DNA of 10,960 nt from Lunasporangiospora selenospora (Eukaryota; Mortierellomycota; Mortierellomycetes; Mortierellales; Mortierellaceae): NCBI GenBank assembly GCA_015680635.1, contig JAABOA010000460.1:1-10960 (forward strand), in the 5' to 3' direction. The stretch's first letter is position 1, and the number at the start of each line of letters is the position of its first letter. Positions 8,731 through 10,960 of this stretch are shown piece by piece. The position numbers and the translations under genes are program-made. The notes beneath the pieces were generated by a model. That model saw nothing but the letters and a program-made list of their open reading frames with translations, had not been told where the DNA came from and searched no databases.

Positions 8731-9753
8731 ATGACGATCCAAACGATCAGGCGAGATGGTTTCCCGTCCAAAGTGCCTCAATTTGTCTTTCTCGATAGTG
8801 GAGGGGTGATCAACGACAATGTCTCGCGAGCACCCCAATGGCTCAAGTACCTGGGAGAATTTTTACCCCAGACACGACTCCAAGGATCGAGTCAACTCTG
8901 GATCGCGGCGAACACAAGTGTTGTAAAGATATTCTTTCGCCATTGGTACGACTACATGCAGGAAGCAACCGAACTCGCCTCCAAGAACGAACAGAACTCG
9001 GAACACTCACAAGAAACAAATGTACAAACCCTCTTTGAGCGTATCCATATGACGGCTTGGATGAAACTGATGTGCGAACATGTGACTCTTCAGGACCCTA
9101 CATGGGGGCAGCGCCTGGAGAAGCTGGCGCTCACTGACCAGGAACTATACGATATAGCCAAGGCCGCCCATCGCTTTACCATCGCACGTGTTAGGGCACC
9201 CTTCCCAGGAGCTGTCGAATGTTTACAGAATCTTCATGTTGCCAGGGGGGTGGATCCACTGGACAAGTCGAGTCGGTACAGGCTCTTTACCAGTTCTGGA
9301 GACGCGCTTGAGGACTTGGAGGTGACGCTGAGCGGCATTGGGGCCAAAGACTATTTTGAGGAGGTGAATGGAGCAGACACACTCAATTGCCTCAAGAACT
9401 CGGGGAAGTTTTATCAGCGACTCTTTGCCAAGGTCGGGATCCGACCTGTCAGACGGTTACCATCAGATCTTGGGGATGCATTGAAAGAGGAGGATCATCA
9501 AGTTAGTCTAGACCCAGCAGCAAAATACGGGGCACAAGAGATTCTCGTCTTGGACGACAGCCCAAAGGTCCTCAAATGGGCGCGGTCGTTGGGGGCATGG
9601 ACGGTTCTGGTCACGAGTGCTGATGAGCCCTTGGACCTGGAGGCGGAAGGAAACAGACACATTGATTTTCAGATTCGGGGGCTCGCCGACCTTCCAGCAT
9701 TGCTCGACTCTATTCGGGATCATCCTACTACTGTTTCTGCCTCTACTGTGTGA
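8731..9753 (+). CDS. HAD-superfamily hydrolase (340 aa, intronless)
   Basis: Start ATG 8731 follows an A-rich AAGAAAAAAT context downstream of the TATA box. The frame stays open back to 8479, but that part is translated T-runs and leader, so it is excluded. Motif I is FVFLDSGGVINDN, with the likely nucleophile Asp22. The second Asp of the common DxD is Gly24, as in HAD groups that read DLGGV or DLGNV. A helical cap follows (about residues 30-155), then PFPGAVECL (157-165). Motif II is FTSSGD (186-191), the motif III lysine is K222 or K226 in LKNSGKFYQ, and motif IV is ILVLDDSPKVLKWA (271-284) with Asp275 and Asp276 for Mg binding. The protein probably hydrolyses a small phosphorylated or related substrate in the cytosol; there is no signal peptide or membrane helix. 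The substrate cannot be told from sequence. It lies about 400 bp after the cytochrome b5 gene on the same strand. Confidence 0.85.
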   Translation: MTIQTIRRDGFPSKVPQFVFLDSGGVINDNVSRAPQWLKYLGEFLPQTRLQGSSQLWIAANTSVVKIFFRHWYDYMQEATELASKNEQNSEHSQETNVQTLFERIHMTAWMKLMCEHVTLQDPTWGQRLEKLALTDQELYDIAKAAHRFTIARVRAPFPGAVECLQNLHVARGVDPLDKSSRYRLFTSSGDALEDLEVTLSGIGAKDYFEEVNGADTLNCLKNSGKFYQRLFAKVGIRPVRRLPSDLGDALKEEDHQVSLDPAAKYGAQEILVLDDSPKVLKWARSLGAWTVLVTSADEPLDLEAEGNRHIDFQIRGLADLPALLDSIRDHPTTVSASTV

Positions 9754-10960
9754 ACACCACTCGAAAGGAAAAAAGGAAGGGAAAACGAACAGCCGGCGTC
9801 AGCTGTGGTGGTGATGATGGTGGTGGTGGATGGGAGGGTGGGTCATCATGGTCAAACCCCCCCCCCTACTCACTCTTCCTTATCGTGGACTCGCTGCAGC
9901 CCTTTCAACGGCCCCAGAGATAGTGTGCAAGCAAAAGATAGTGTATGGAGTCCTATTAAAAAAGGGCAAAGGGCAAAGGACAAACGAACATCGTGCACAA
10001 GGTCTGACATGTCAGATGTGTTGCCTCAAAGGAAAAAAAAGTTTTCTAGTCCTGCTGTGGATCCAATCAGAGACTGATTGTGCCCAGGGTCCTATTTGTG
10101 GCACCCGACCATGCACATGTATCGACAACAATCGGCATCCTCCACCGAGCCATTGTGTCGTCCTAAATGGTTGGTCAAGCAGACACACTCCTCAGTCGGT
10201 ATTGATCAGGAACAACAGACCCTTTTTGAGTAGACACCTTTAGTCACCACCCCCTTTGATCGGATTTTTTTTATCTTCAAATACCGTGCCGTGCAGACGC
10301 GTTATGCATCGAAATGGTATATGCAATGTAGACCACCCGAGCTGATCTTTTTCTCTCCTTTCAACTCTGATGCATATTTCTCACTCTCTTTTCTCGAGTC
10401 AAGTCCCAGACATAAGAGACCACGTTTATAGATTTACGTAGCTCAATTGGCATTTGGAGAACACTTGAGTAAGCCTTTAGATCCATCTTTTAGAGTGACT
10501 TGTATCTAAATGTTGGGGATCGTTTGCTTGCTGCCTATTGGCATTGCAGTAGCATTGACAGTCTGAAGGGACAGTCTACGGGAAACTGGTGTTTCTTTTT
10601 TAGCAGCATCAGTCTAATCTAGACACCAAGAATGGCCTCTTGGAAACATTCCTCCGAGATGGGATAAAAAGATAAAAGAAAACACCCGGGAATAGGACAT
10701 GATCCTGTGGCAGTAAGAAAGAACAAACATCTCTCGAGTATAGGCGTGATCTTTAGGAGTCTGACCACCACTACAACACTGACAGGATCGGGACAGTAGT
10801 TACTTGTCTTTTTTTTTTGATCGAAGTAACAAAAAAGCTCATGAGCAACTCGAGAATGCCTACCTCCTTTCTTCTTCTTCTTCTTCTTCATCTACCAAGA
10901 AAAGAGAAAAAAGGGAAAAGGGAAAAGGGACGTGTGATTTCCTTGATGTTCGATTCTTGG
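9754..10960. other. 3' flank and intergenic stretch with simple repeats, no supported gene
   Basis: Simple sequences dominate: a GGT/GAT-rich stretch at about 9804-9842 ending in GGGAGGGTGGG, a run of 10 C (9857-9866), GGGCAAA repeats near 9963, seven TTC units (10869-10889) and GGGAAAA repeats (10908-10930). The longest plus-strand frame (9830-10243) looks random in composition. On the minus strand the TTC run would encode Met plus a poly-Lys stretch (ATG 10889-10891) followed by a possible GTAGGC donor. It could be the first exon of a gene, but nothing downstream supports it. Confidence 0.5.

Noticed and set aside
9830-10243. 137-codon plus-strand ORF after the HAD gene
   Set aside because: Length is within chance expectation for 11 kb, and composition follows the local repeats (C10, GGGCAAA).
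10439-10484. tRNA-like A box (TAGCTCAATTGG) at 10439-10450
   Set aside because: The downstream B-box position (10474-10484) matches only about half of the consensus and lacks the key C; no cloverleaf can be drawn. Probably chance or a very old tRNA-derived fragment.
10619-10891. Minus-strand ORF starting with Met and poly-Lys at the TTC repeat
   Set aside because: Low-complexity start and no recognisable sequence after it; kept only as a remark in the flank entry.

Overview
The window looks like nuclear DNA of an early-diverging filamentous fungus, most probably a member of the Mortierellaceae. The reasons are numerous short GT-AG introns (63 to 193 nt, most of them 79 to 108), CTAAC/CTAAT-type branch points, pyrimidine-rich leaders in front of start codons, many homopolymers and microsatellites, and a large WD40-like gene with TRP-channel-like membrane helices of a kind I recall as expanded in Mortierella. 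The taxon is an inference from style and gene content.

Layout. (1) Positions 171-4880 on the minus strand hold one large gene that I could assemble into 8 exons with matching phases. It encodes 1346 residues: an acidic disordered N-terminus, a beta-propeller-like region, a helical region, a TRP-like pre-S1 segment, only two membrane helices, a basic stretch and a long acidic repetitive tail. The first six introns crowd into the first 1.3 kb of the gene, one 2.5 kb exon follows, and a single intron separates the last exon. (2) Positions 4881-7168 are mostly non-coding by my reading, apart from one doubtful 200-codon minus-strand ORF. (3) Positions 7169-8327 on the plus strand hold a cytochrome b5-domain gene of the CYB5R4/Irc21-like type. 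Its heme domain looks intact, but the frame is interrupted just before it, near a run of 13 A. (4) Positions 8731-9753 on the plus strand hold an intronless HAD-superfamily hydrolase with a recognisable TATA box and T-rich leader. (5) Positions 9754-10960 show only simple repeats and no gene I can support.

The three genes do not form an evident pathway. They look like ordinary fungal neighbours: the cytochrome b5 and HAD genes lie in tandem about 400 bp apart, and the large gene lies on the opposite strand with its 5' end facing the cytochrome b5 gene. The points most worth checking are the apparent loss of the pore half in the TRP-like protein, the tandem splice acceptors in its 5' intron cluster, and the broken frame in the cytochrome b5 gene.
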